Under the pieces are notes generated by a model, which was not told where the DNA came from, made no database searches, and saw only the letters and a list, made by a program, of their open reading frames with translations. From Lachnospiraceae bacterium (GTDB taxonomy: Bacteria > Bacillota > Clostridia > Lachnospirales > Lachnospiraceae): a DNA stretch of 64,000 nucleotides. The position numbers and the translations under genes are program-made. The first letter of the stretch is position 1; each line of letters starts with the position of its first letter. This document shows, piece after piece, positions 28,376-36,989 of this stretch. The stretch lies in assembly GCA_022763925.1 (NCBI GenBank), contig JALERW010000022.1, positions 1 to 64,000 on the forward strand, read 5' to 3'.

Positions 28376-30115
28376 ATGTCAGAGAAAGTGATCATGCTCG
28401 GCAATCAGGCGTTTGCCAGAGGGGCATATGAAGCTGGGGTAAAAGTATCCGCAGCTTACCCGGGGACGCCGAGCACAGAGATAAGTGAAAATTTAGTCAA
28501 ATATCCGGGAGTATACGCAGAGTGGTCTCCCAATGAAAAGGTAGCGATGGAAGTGGCCATCGGAGCCTCCATAAGCGGTGTGCGTGCCATGGCTTCTATG
28601 AAGCACGTGGGAGTGAATGTGGCGGCAGATCCGCTGTATACCGTTTCCTATATCGGGGCGACCGGAGGACTTGTGCTGGTGGCAGCGGATGACCCGGGAA
28701 TGTACAGCTCTCAGAATGAGCAGGATACCAGAATGATCGGCCGGGCAGCAGGAGTTCCGGTGCTTGAGCCTTCTGATTCTCAGGAAGCCAAAGACTTTAT
28801 GATATTTGCATTTGACATGAGTGAGAAGTACGATACACCGGTGATCGTGCGTTCCACCACGAGACTTTCTCATTCCCAGGGACTGGTGGAGCTCCTTCCG
28901 CGGCGCGAGGCGGAAGATAAGCCCTATACGAAAAATATCGCAAAGCATGTGATGATGCCGGCTAAGGCGATTCCGCGTCATGTCCATGTGGAGCAGCGGA
29001 CGACGGCTTTGATGGAAGATGGCTGCAGCTTCCCCATCAACCGGGTAGAACTGAAGGATACGAAGATCGGTGTCATCACTAGCGGAATTCCCTATCAGTA
29101 TGTAAAGGAAGCGCTTCCCGAGGCATCCGTTCTGAAGCTCGGCATGGTGAATCCGCTTCCAAGGAAGCTGATCGAGGAATTTGCGGCAAAGGTGGAGACC
29201 CTTTATATTGTGGAAGAACTGGAGCCGGTTATCGAGGAACAGGTGAAATCCTGGGGAATTCCCTGTATCGGCAAGGAGATATTCACGATTCAGGGGGAAT
29301 ACAGTGCCCGGATGGTAAAGGAAGCCATCAAAAAGGAGAAAACCGAAAGTCGTATGCCGGCGCAGGTTCCGGTACGGCCGCCGATTCTTTGTCCGGGATG
29401 TCCTCACCGAAGTGTTTTTTCTGTCCTTAAAAAATTACATATCCATGCAGCGGGAGACATTGGATGCTATACCCTGGGAGCCGTGGCACCGCTGGAGGTT
29501 ATTGATACCACCATTTGTATGGGAGCAAGCATTTCCTCTCTTCACGGAATGGAGAAGGCAAGAGGCCGTGAATATATCAAAGACTGGGTAGCGGTGATCG
29601 GGGATTCCACCTTCCTGCACACGGGAGTCAATTCGCTGATGAACATGGTGTACAACCAGGGAACGGGTACGGTGATCATTCTGGATAATTCCACCACCGG
29701 AATGACGGGCCATCAGGATCATGCGGCCACCGGAAAAATGCTGAACGGGGAGCCCACCAATGCAATAAACCTGAAAGAGCTGTGTCATGCATTGGGTGTA
29801 AAATATGTGGAAGAAGTCAATGCGTTTGATGTGGAACGTCTGGAACAGGTGCTCAAGGAGGAGACGGCCAGGGATGCGGTTTCGGTTATCATAACGAAAT
29901 CTCCCTGCGTGCTGCTGGATAAGAGCAGAAAGCCGGTTTATGCTGTACACAGTGATAAATGTAAGAAATGCGGTATGTGCATGAAACCGGGATGCCCTGC
30001 CATGGGAAAAGCAGAGGATGGAACGATTGTGATTGATGAAACTATGTGTACCGGATGTGGCTTATGTGAGAGCTTATGCAAATTCCAGGCAATCGAGAAA
30101 GCAGGTGACAGATAA
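28376..30115 (+). CDS. iorA: Indolepyruvate ferredoxin oxidoreductase, alpha subunit
   Basis: AYPGTPSTEISENL, TPP-binding GDSTFLHTGVNSLMN, C-terminal 2x[4Fe-4S] CKKCGMCMKPGCP / CTGCGLCESLCK. Confidence 0.95.
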   Translation: MSEKVIMLGNQAFARGAYEAGVKVSAAYPGTPSTEISENLVKYPGVYAEWSPNEKVAMEVAIGASISGVRAMASMKHVGVNVAADPLYTVSYIGATGGLVLVAADDPGMYSSQNEQDTRMIGRAAGVPVLEPSDSQEAKDFMIFAFDMSEKYDTPVIVRSTTRLSHSQGLVELLPRREAEDKPYTKNIAKHVMMPAKAIPRHVHVEQRTTALMEDGCSFPINRVELKDTKIGVITSGIPYQYVKEALPEASVLKLGMVNPLPRKLIEEFAAKVETLYIVEELEPVIEEQVKSWGIPCIGKEIFTIQGEYSARMVKEAIKKEKTESRMPAQVPVRPPILCPGCPHRSVFSVLKKLHIHAAGDIGCYTLGAVAPLEVIDTTICMGASISSLHGMEKARGREYIKDWVAVIGDSTFLHTGVNSLMNMVYNQGTGTVIILDNSTTGMTGHQDHAATGKMLNGEPTNAINLKELCHALGVKYVEEVNAFDVERLEQVLKEETARDAVSVIITKSPCVLLDKSRKPVYAVHSDKCKKCGMCMKPGCPAMGKAEDGTIVIDETMCTGCGLCESLCKFQAIEKAGDR

Positions 30116-30684
30116 TGGCAACGAGAAATATTATGATCGTCGGTGTCGGAGGCCAGGGAACGCTGCTGACCAGCCGGATTCTGGGAGGCCTGGCACTGCA
30201 GGCAGGCTTTGATGTAAAGCTTTCTGAAGTACATGGTATGGCTCAGAGAGGCGGAAGCGTGGTAACCTATGTCCGCTATGGAGAGCAGGTGGCGGAGCCT
30301 ATCGTGGAAGAGGGCTGTGCGGATGTCATCATTGCCTTTGAACGTCTGGAAGCGCTGCGGTATGCACATTATCTTAAGAAAGGCGGAGTCCTGATCGTGA
30401 ACGATCAGCGTATCGACCCGATGCCGGTAGTGATCGGAGCCGCACAGTATCCGGAGCATATTTTGGAAGAGCTTTCCAGAGAATTTACCGTATATTCCGT
30501 GGATGCCATGGAAGAGGCCAAGAAGCTGGGAAATCCAAAGGCATTCAACATTATTGTTCTCGGTGTTGCGGCACAGCATATGGAATTTGACAAAGAGCAG
30601 TGGCTGAAGGTGATCGAGGGAACCGTTCCTCCAAAGACTGTGGAGTTGAACAAGAAGGCTTTTGAAACAGGATATACGCTGTAA
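30115..30684 (+). CDS. iorB: Indolepyruvate ferredoxin oxidoreductase, beta subunit
   Basis: IMIVGVGGQGTLLTSRILGGLA, SEVHGMAQRGGSVVTYVRYG. Confidence 0.94.
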   Translation: MATRNIMIVGVGGQGTLLTSRILGGLALQAGFDVKLSEVHGMAQRGGSVVTYVRYGEQVAEPIVEEGCADVIIAFERLEALRYAHYLKKGGVLIVNDQRIDPMPVVIGAAQYPEHILEELSREFTVYSVDAMEEAKKLGNPKAFNIIVLGVAAQHMEFDKEQWLKVIEGTVPPKTVELNKKAFETGYTL

Positions 30685-30711
30685 GGACATTTGGAGAGGA
30701 GACATAGAAAC

Positions 30712-31116
30712 ATGAAGCAGCTTTCCGTATTTGTGGAAAATGTGGCAGGCAGCCTGATGAAGGTGACCCAGGAGCTTGTCAATGACAAAATTAATATCCG
30801 CGCAATTTCGTCTTTTGATACACCGGAATTTGGTATTCTTCGTCTGATTGTAGATAAGCCGGAAGAAGCAGTGCAATGCCTGAAGGAAAAGGGCTTTTTC
30901 GTTCAGACCAAGGATGTAATTGCAGTGGAGATTGAAGACCGGATGGGCAGCCTGAACCGTATGCTTGGAGTGCTGGCAGAAGGAAATATCAGTATCAGCT
31001 ATATTTATTCTTTTGTTATCAGGGATGACAATGCGCCGGTTATGGTTTTCCAGACAGAGTATCTGGAAGAGGCTGTACAGATATTGAAAAAGCATGGAAT
31101 TCATGTGATTGATTAA
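30712..31116 (+). CDS. ACT-domain protein (tandem ACT)
   Basis: MKQLSVFVENVAGSLMKVTQELVNDKINIRAIS ... EDRMGSLNRMLGVLAEGNISISYIY. Confidence 0.9.
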   Translation: MKQLSVFVENVAGSLMKVTQELVNDKINIRAISSFDTPEFGILRLIVDKPEEAVQCLKEKGFFVQTKDVIAVEIEDRMGSLNRMLGVLAEGNISISYIYSFVIRDDNAPVMVFQTEYLEEAVQILKKHGIHVID

Positions 31117-31123
31117 AAACATG

Positions 31124-31181
31124 AGCTGATATCCGGAAAGCGTTTTTTGACGAAGACTGATTCTGCGGATATCAGCTTTTG
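31124..31181 (+). terminator. Rho-independent terminator of iorAB-ACT
   Basis: AGCTGATATCCG ... CGGATATCAGCTTTT. Confidence 0.7.
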
Positions 31182-31280
31182 TATTTTCGGTATACAAAGT
31201 TTTGGAAGGAAAAAGGTTCAAAAGGTCCACACATTTTAGATTAGAGGAGAATCATACTGTATTCTGTGATATAATCGATA

Positions 31281-31296
31281 TATAGAATTCCTCTGT
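31281..31296 (+). repeat. Left terminal inverted repeat
   Basis: TATAGAATTCCTCTGT. Confidence 0.75.
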
Positions 31297-31311
31297 ATAA
31301 TGGAGGAATAT

Positions 31312-31803
31312 ATGAGCAAGAAGAATACACATTATAATGTGGAAATGCAGGCGACGTCGGACAAATCAATAGGAAAACGTACGAGGTATTATCACAGTCA
31401 GATTGACATGGAGCTTTTATTAAGCGGTATACCATACTCGGAACTGCCGGACAGTTATGTTATTTTTATCTGCGACTTTGATCCTTTTGGACAGAAAAAA
31501 TACTGTTATACAGCGGAACACCTCTGTAAAGAGGCACCGGAAGCACAGGTCAATGACGGAAGTCACAGTATTTTTTTGAGTACCCGAGGAAAAAACCGAT
31601 CAGAAGTTTCAGAGGAATTGGTAAAGTTTCTGGAATTTGTAGGGGCTGACCTGGAGGATAGTATGAAAGATTTTGAGGATGAATCTGTACCGGAAAATCT
31701 AAAAGAGAGAATTCTTAATGAAAAGGATCTATCCATTTTAAAGCGCTGGCATAAGCTGGCTGCGAGAGCTGCTTCTATTGAAGAGTTTATGAGTCAAATG
31801 TAA
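31312..31803 (+). CDS. Rpn-family recombination-promoting nuclease / PD-(D/E)XK transposase-like protein, N-terminally truncated
   Basis: YNVEMQATSDKSIGKRTRYYHSQIDMELLLSGIPYSELPDSYVIFICDFDPFG typical of the family, but the usual N-terminal segment before the VEMQ strand is missing. Confidence 0.75.
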   Translation: MSKKNTHYNVEMQATSDKSIGKRTRYYHSQIDMELLLSGIPYSELPDSYVIFICDFDPFGQKKYCYTAEHLCKEAPEAQVNDGSHSIFLSTRGKNRSEVSEELVKFLEFVGADLEDSMKDFEDESVPENLKERILNEKDLSILKRWHKLAARAASIEEFMSQM

Positions 31804-31907
31804 TTTCTAAATAATTCTGTGAACTAATCTAAGATGCGGACACCATCAGAAGAGTGTCCGCAGATCAAACAATGAATCAAGCCTGTTCAGGCGAATAATC
31901 AGAAATG

Positions 31908-31923
31908 ACAGAGGAATTCTATA
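31908..31923 (-). repeat. Right terminal inverted repeat
   Basis: ACAGAGGAATTCTATA. Confidence 0.75.
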
Positions 31924-31957
31924 CAGGGATGCCATAGTGTCAGATGTATGGTAACAC

Positions 31958-31990
31958 AAAGGCGCTGCCATATTGCATGACAGCGCCTTG
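31958..31990. terminator. Bidirectional-type hairpin; terminator for the minus-strand ACT/paaK unit
   Basis: AAAGGCGCTG ... CAGCGCCTTG. Confidence 0.65.
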
Positions 31991-32011
31991 TTTCGAATCC
32001 GTGTATCATTT

Positions 32012-32443
32012 TTACAGATCGTATAATTCGTCTTCCGCCACGAGCTTCACACCATTCTTCGTCAGAACATCGATGGCTTTCTCGTTATTTTCCACACGGA
32101 AAATCATATATGCAAGATCCTTATTCCTCGTGATGAATGCATAGGTATATTCCACATTGATTCCGCCGGCACCGAGAATATCAACAATCCGGGACAGACT
32201 GCCGGGTTCGTCGGGAATCGCAACAGCGATGACCGGAGTGATGGAAAAAATGTAGTCGGCATCCTTCAGCACGCAGGTAGTCTGATAGGGATCATCCACG
32301 ATCACACGCAGGATACCGAAGTCCGGGGTCTCAGCGATGGACAGGGCCCGCATGTCGATGCCGTGCTCGGAGAGAAGCTTTGTAAATTCAGCCAGTTTTC
32401 CGGGCTTATTTTCTACAAAAACAGAAAGCTGTTTGATAGTCAT
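32012..32443 (-). CDS. ACT-domain protein (tandem ACT)
   Basis: MTIKQLSVFVENKPGKLAEFTKLLSEHGIDMRALS; paralogue of 30712-31116. Confidence 0.9.
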   Translation of the reverse strand: MTIKQLSVFVENKPGKLAEFTKLLSEHGIDMRALSIAETPDFGILRVIVDDPYQTTCVLKDADYIFSITPVIAVAIPDEPGSLSRIVDILGAGGINVEYTYAFITRNKDLAYMIFRVENNEKAIDVLTKNGVKLVAEDELYDL

Positions 32444-32463
32444 AAGAAAACCCCCTTTGATCT

Positions 32464-33765
32464 TTAATACAAATTCCGCTTATCAATTACACGGACAGCC
32501 TTGCCCTCACTTCTGGTGATGGTCTTAGGCGCAACGAGTGTCACTTTTGCGTAAATGCCGAGCATGGCCTTTAAGGCATCTACCAGCTCTTTTTCCCGCC
32601 TGGAAACCTGGGAAACCGTATCGGAGAACATCTCGGATGTCATCTCCACCTGAACCTCCAGGTTGTCGCTGTTGTTTACACGGGTAACGATAATCTGGTA
32701 GTTTGCCGGATATCCTTTGTTCAGAAGAACTGTCTCGATCTGGGACGGAAATACATTGACTCCCTTGATGATCAGCATGTCATCGCTTCGGCCCATAGGC
32801 TTGGACATCTTTACATGCGTTCTGCCGCAGGCACATTTTTCATGGCTGAGTACACAGATATCACGGGTACGGTAGCGAAGCAGCGGGAATGCCTGCTTTG
32901 TGATGCTGGTGAAGACCAGCTCTCCCTTCTCGCCGTCCGGAAGCACTTCTCCGGTAACCGGATCGATGACCTCTGCAATGAAATGATCTTCATTGATATG
33001 CATTCCGGTCTGCTCACAGCATTCGAAGGAAACGCCGGGGCCGCTGATCTCAGTAAGTCCGTAAATATCATAGGCCTTGATGCCAAGCTTTTCCTCGATG
33101 TCGTGCCGCATTTCCTGAGTCCAGGCTTCTGCACCGAAGATACCGGCTTTCAGCTTGATTTTGTCCTGAAGGCCTTTTTCCCAGATTGTTTCCGCCAGGT
33201 ACGCCGCATAGGACGGGGTACAGCATAAAATGGTGGACTCCAGATCACACATGAACTGGATCTGACGCTCGGTATTGCCGGAGGACATGGGAAGGGTCAG
33301 AGAACCAACCTTGTGGGAGCCGCCGTTCAAGCCGGGGCCTCCGGTAAACAGGCCGTAACCGTAGCTGACATGAACCACGTCCTTGTTGGATCCGCCTGCA
33401 GCGACGATGGCACGGGCACAGCAGTCCTCCCAGAGATCAATATCGTGCTGGGTATAGAATGCAACGACACGGCGTCCTGTGGTTCCACTTGTGGACTGAA
33501 TACGTACGCAGTCTTCCAGAGGTACAGCCAGCAGGCCGTAAGGATATGCGTCTCTCAAATCTGCTTTGGTAAGGAACGGAAGCTTGTGAAGATCCTCTGT
33601 GGAGCGGATATCTTCCGGCTTTACGCCCTTTTCATCCATAAGTTTCTTATAATAAGGTACATGCTCATAAACATGGTGTACCTGCTTGACCAGGCGTTCA
33701 TCCTGCCAGGCCTTGATCTGTTCCCGGGATGCACATTCAATCTCCGGCTGATAGTATTGTCCCAT
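32464..33765 (-). CDS. paaK: Phenylacetate--CoA ligase family protein
   Basis: IQSTSGTTGRRVVAFYTQHD, YDIYGLTEISGPGVSFEC, GRSDDMLIIKGVNVFPSQIE. Confidence 0.93.
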   Translation of the reverse strand: MGQYYQPEIECASREQIKAWQDERLVKQVHHVYEHVPYYKKLMDEKGVKPEDIRSTEDLHKLPFLTKADLRDAYPYGLLAVPLEDCVRIQSTSGTTGRRVVAFYTQHDIDLWEDCCARAIVAAGGSNKDVVHVSYGYGLFTGGPGLNGGSHKVGSLTLPMSSGNTERQIQFMCDLESTILCCTPSYAAYLAETIWEKGLQDKIKLKAGIFGAEAWTQEMRHDIEEKLGIKAYDIYGLTEISGPGVSFECCEQTGMHINEDHFIAEVIDPVTGEVLPDGEKGELVFTSITKQAFPLLRYRTRDICVLSHEKCACGRTHVKMSKPMGRSDDMLIIKGVNVFPSQIETVLLNKGYPANYQIIVTRVNNSDNLEVQVEMTSEMFSDTVSQVSRREKELVDALKAMLGIYAKVTLVAPKTITRSEGKAVRVIDKRNLY

Positions 33766-33918
33766 AGTGAAATATCCTTTCTCTAAATACTTTTGTGCAA
33801 AACGGTTAATTTTGCTTCTGAAATTTCTTAAATTATAGCATTTTAATGCGCTAAAGTAAATGGAAAAGTAAAAGAAACGAAAAGTTGGATAAAAGGAAAG
33901 GAAAAACGGGAAAAAAAC

Positions 33919-33957
33919 AGGGCAGCCCGACGGCCTGAAAGCCTGATCGGGCTGCCC
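33919..33957 (-). terminator. Rho-independent terminator downstream of csp
   Basis: GGGCAGCCCGA ... TCGGGCTGCCC; on minus strand followed by TGTTTTTTT. Confidence 0.8.
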
Positions 33958-34059
33958 CTCGCAGCATATATTCGTATAGCTTTATTCTTACATAGACTCC
34001 ATTTCACAATTTCGTGTATTACAGATAAAGGTACAACAAATACGTACTACACAGGATGC

Positions 34060-34257
34060 TTACAGCTTGGTTACATTGACAGCCTGAGGGCCTTTTGCAC
34101 CGTCTGTAACATCGAATTCAACGTTCTGGCCTTCCTCCAGGGTTTTGAAGCCTTCCATATTGAGGCCGGTGTAATGTACAAAAACATCATGTCCTTCCTC
34201 ATCACAGATAAATCCATACCCCTTCTGGTTGTTGAACCATTTTACAGTACCTTTCAT
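34060..34257 (-). CDS. Cold-shock protein
   Basis: [32 protein letters not shown]. Confidence 0.97.
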   Translation of the reverse strand: MKGTVKWFNNQKGYGFICDEEGHDVFVHYTGLNMEGFKTLEEGQNVEFDVTDGAKGPQAVNVTKL

Positions 34258-34429
34258 TTCAGTAATACCTCCAAATAGATAGAATAGGTGTTCTTAGACA
34301 CAATTTGAGAATATCACATAAAGAATGAAATGTCAATTCGCGAAGGCAGATATTGGGAAAAAAACGGGTAGATTGACTTTCCCATAGTCAATAAATTAAG
34401 ATAGAAAAAAGGAGAGTAAGGGACATAAG

Positions 34430-35248
34430 CTAACGAAGCAGTTTTTCCATATCATTTCCTGGAAGCACCTTGCAGGCGGGATAGGATTCGTAATCCCATT
34501 TCCGGGATTTCTGCATGAAATAATCGTCTTTCAGAAAATAGGTGAGGTCAAATTCCTTTTCTTTCTGTCCCCAGCAGACATCGACGTGAAAATAGCGGAT
34601 GCCGGCAGTCGTTTCAATTCCCACCAGATTCCAGTAATGGCGGGTGGTTTTTGTCCTTACGTCGTAATCGAACCGGCTGCAGGCATAGGCTCCGGCCTCC
34701 TTTAATACGGGACCGGAGATAACGATGCAGGGAACACCGGCAGCATCCATCAGCAGTTTCAGGGCAAGGGCATAGCCCTGGCAGCCGCAGGAACCCTTGA
34801 TCAGAGCGCCGTAGGCATTATGAAGATGTGGATTGCTTTCCGGGCAGTTTTCATAGGAGACTGAGCCTGCAAGGAAAGCGCAGGCACGATACACTCTGAC
34901 ATAATCCGGCATTTTTTCCTTAAAGAGCTGGGGGGCAAGAAAAGAAACGGACTGAGTCACTGCGTTTTGGCAGGAGATCAGCTCGGTCCGGTCATTGCCG
35001 GTGTATTCGATCAGGAAGGTCCAGCTCCAGTTTCCATGCTCATCCGCGGTGGTGGTTGTAGTATAGTTTCTTATATAATAGGGAATCAGGGAATCCAGTC
35101 CTGCCAGAAGGGCAAACACCTGAGCCTCTGACAGGCCGGTGCGGTTGAAATGGGGAAAGGATGTCCTCCCTTTAAAATTATGTATATCGGTCAACATATT
35201 AAGCGCAGATTTCGTAATAAGAATCTGTTGTTCCAGACTGACGCTCAC
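34430..35248 (-). CDS. Transglutaminase-like domain protein
   Basis: GSCGCQGYALALKLLMDAAGVPCIVISG ... HYWNLVGIETTAGIRYFHVDVCWG (Cys-His-Asp order). Confidence 0.8.
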   Translation of the reverse strand: MSVSLEQQILITKSALNMLTDIHNFKGRTSFPHFNRTGLSEAQVFALLAGLDSLIPYYIRNYTTTTTADEHGNWSWTFLIEYTGNDRTELISCQNAVTQSVSFLAPQLFKEKMPDYVRVYRACAFLAGSVSYENCPESNPHLHNAYGALIKGSCGCQGYALALKLLMDAAGVPCIVISGPVLKEAGAYACSRFDYDVRTKTTRHYWNLVGIETTAGIRYFHVDVCWGQKEKEFDLTYFLKDDYFMQKSRKWDYESYPACKVLPGNDMEKLLR

Positions 35249-35372
35249 AAAATCTCCTTCTTTCTTTCTGAATCTTCAACGATATCAGGTCAGATAGTAA
35301 CAGTATTAGAATACTATATTTTGGCTTTGATGACAAGCGGACGTTGCCTGAGCCTGCCTGTCTGTGCGAAGA

Positions 35373-35401
35373 TTGTGAAAAGGGAAGGGTTTCGTTATAA
35401 T
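35373..35401 (+). promoter_or_regulatory. SigA-type promoter upstream of the VanY-like operon
   Basis: TTGTGA - 17 bp - TATAAT. Confidence 0.6.
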
Positions 35402-35494
35402 AAAATCAGAATCTGTCAGAATTGATGGAACTATGATGCATGTCTCTTCTATGATGATCTTATAAAAGGGAAGGTCAAAGGGAGGACATTCGGA

Positions 35495-36268
35495 ATGGAA
35501 GAGCATCTGGTCCGGTTTTCCGGAAGAATTTTTTTCACAGTTTTTGTTTTCTTTCTTGGATTTTTTGCCGGCTCTTTCCTGGTGCTTTTTCAGGTTCGCG
35601 CGATGGCGGCAGAAGGCAGCAGATGGGACGAGCCGGAAGCGGTGGGTTCCGGGAGTTTAAAAGAGAGCGGGGAAACAGGTACCGGAACAGCGGAAGAAAA
35701 ATTCTGGTTTGAAACACTGCTTGTCAATGCACAGCATCCGTTTGAAGGACCGGCCCCTTCTCTGGAAACTGTGGAGGGCAGTTATCAGCTGGATGCGTGT
35801 GCGGCACAGGCACTTGAGGAAATGCTGGAGGCCGGAAGGGCCCAGGGACTGAAGCTTAAAATATGCTCTGCCTATCGCAGCAGAGAGCGGCAGAGCAGCC
35901 TGTTTGAAAAAAAGGTGCAGCAGTATCTGGCTGCAGGCTGGACAGAAAGCAGTGCCAGGGAGGAAGCAGCCCAAACCGTAGCCAGGCCGGGAACCAGTGA
36001 GCATGAGACCGGCCTGGCTGTGGACCTGGTATCAGAGGATTATCAGCTTCTGGACGAAGGCCAGGAACGGACAAAGGAGCAGCAATGGCTGATGGAGAAC
36101 TGCAGCAATTACGGGTTTATCCTTCGTTATCCCACCGGAAAGACAGATATTACAGGGATTATTTATGAGCCCTGGCATTACCGGTATGTGGGCGTCCGTA
36201 TTGCCCGGGAGATTATGGATCAGGGAATCTGTCTGGAGGAATATCTAAAGGAGCAGGAGGACAGATGA
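35495..36268 (+). CDS. VanY-like D-alanyl-D-alanine carboxypeptidase (M15B)
   Basis: ICSAYRSRERQSSLF, PGTSEHETGLAVDL, EPWHYRYVG. Confidence 0.9.
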   Translation: MEEHLVRFSGRIFFTVFVFFLGFFAGSFLVLFQVRAMAAEGSRWDEPEAVGSGSLKESGETGTGTAEEKFWFETLLVNAQHPFEGPAPSLETVEGSYQLDACAAQALEEMLEAGRAQGLKLKICSAYRSRERQSSLFEKKVQQYLAAGWTESSAREEAAQTVARPGTSEHETGLAVDLVSEDYQLLDEGQERTKEQQWLMENCSNYGFILRYPTGKTDITGIIYEPWHYRYVGVRIAREIMDQGICLEEYLKEQEDR

Positions 36269-36317
36269 GGAATGAGCGAAAGGATATAGAAGGGGCGGAA
36301 AAGAGAGGGAGATTATC

Positions 36318-36971
36318 ATGACAAAAATACTGATTGTGGAAGATGAAAAGCCGATTTCCAATCTGATCGATATGTCACTGACCAATGCCGGATATACCTG
36401 TACCTGTGCTTATGATGGGATGCAGGCGGCAGATTATCTGGAGCAGAAGACCTATGATCTGGTACTTCTGGATATCATGCTGCCGAAGGTGAATGGTTAT
36501 GAACTGATGGAATATATCCGTCCCATGGGAATACCGGTGATTTTTCTGACCGCAAAGACAAGTGTGGTGGATAAGGTGAAGGGGCTCAGGCTGGGAGCTG
36601 ACGATTATCTGGCAAAGCCGTTTGAGATCATCGAGCTTCTGGCCAGAGTAGAGACCGTACTGAGGAGATATCATAAAACGGAGGAAGTGCTGGAGGCCGG
36701 GGATCTGACAATTGATGTGGTGTCCCGGGTGGTAAAGAAGAATGGGGAACCGATCAGTCTTACCAAAAAAGAGTTTGATCTGCTGGTGATGTTTGTTCAA
36801 AACCGAAATATTGCGCTTTTCCGGGAGAAGATTTATGAGCATGTGTGGGAGAGCGAATATATGGGGGACAGCCGTACGGTGGACCTGCATGTACAGCGTC
36901 TGCGAAAAAAGGTGGGCTGGGAGGATAAAATAAAACCGGTTTACAAGGTGGGTTATCGTTTGGAAATCTGA
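36318..36971 (+). CDS. OmpR-family response regulator
   Basis: KILIVEDEKPISNLIDMSL, LVLLDIMLPKVNGYEL, winged-helix C-terminus. Confidence 0.95.
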   Translation: MTKILIVEDEKPISNLIDMSLTNAGYTCTCAYDGMQAADYLEQKTYDLVLLDIMLPKVNGYELMEYIRPMGIPVIFLTAKTSVVDKVKGLRLGADDYLAKPFEIIELLARVETVLRRYHKTEEVLEAGDLTIDVVSRVVKKNGEPISLTKKEFDLLVMFVQNRNIALFREKIYEHVWESEYMGDSRTVDLHVQRLRKKVGWEDKIKPVYKVGYRLEI

Positions 36972-36989
36972 TACCGGCAGGAGATCTAT

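Larger units (their letters stand above)
31281..31923 (+). mobile_element. Putative 643-bp element with perfect 16-bp terminal inverted repeats
   Basis: TATAGAATTCCTCTGT (31281-31296) and its exact reverse complement ACAGAGGAATTCTATA (31908-31923) flank a truncated Rpn/PD-(D/E)XK-like ORF. Confidence 0.6.

Noticed and set aside
31281-31923. Explaining the 16-bp inverted repeats as a convergent terminator
   Set aside because: The arms are ~610 bp apart and have no T-tract; separate terminators for both flanking units are present at 31124-31181 and 31958-31990.
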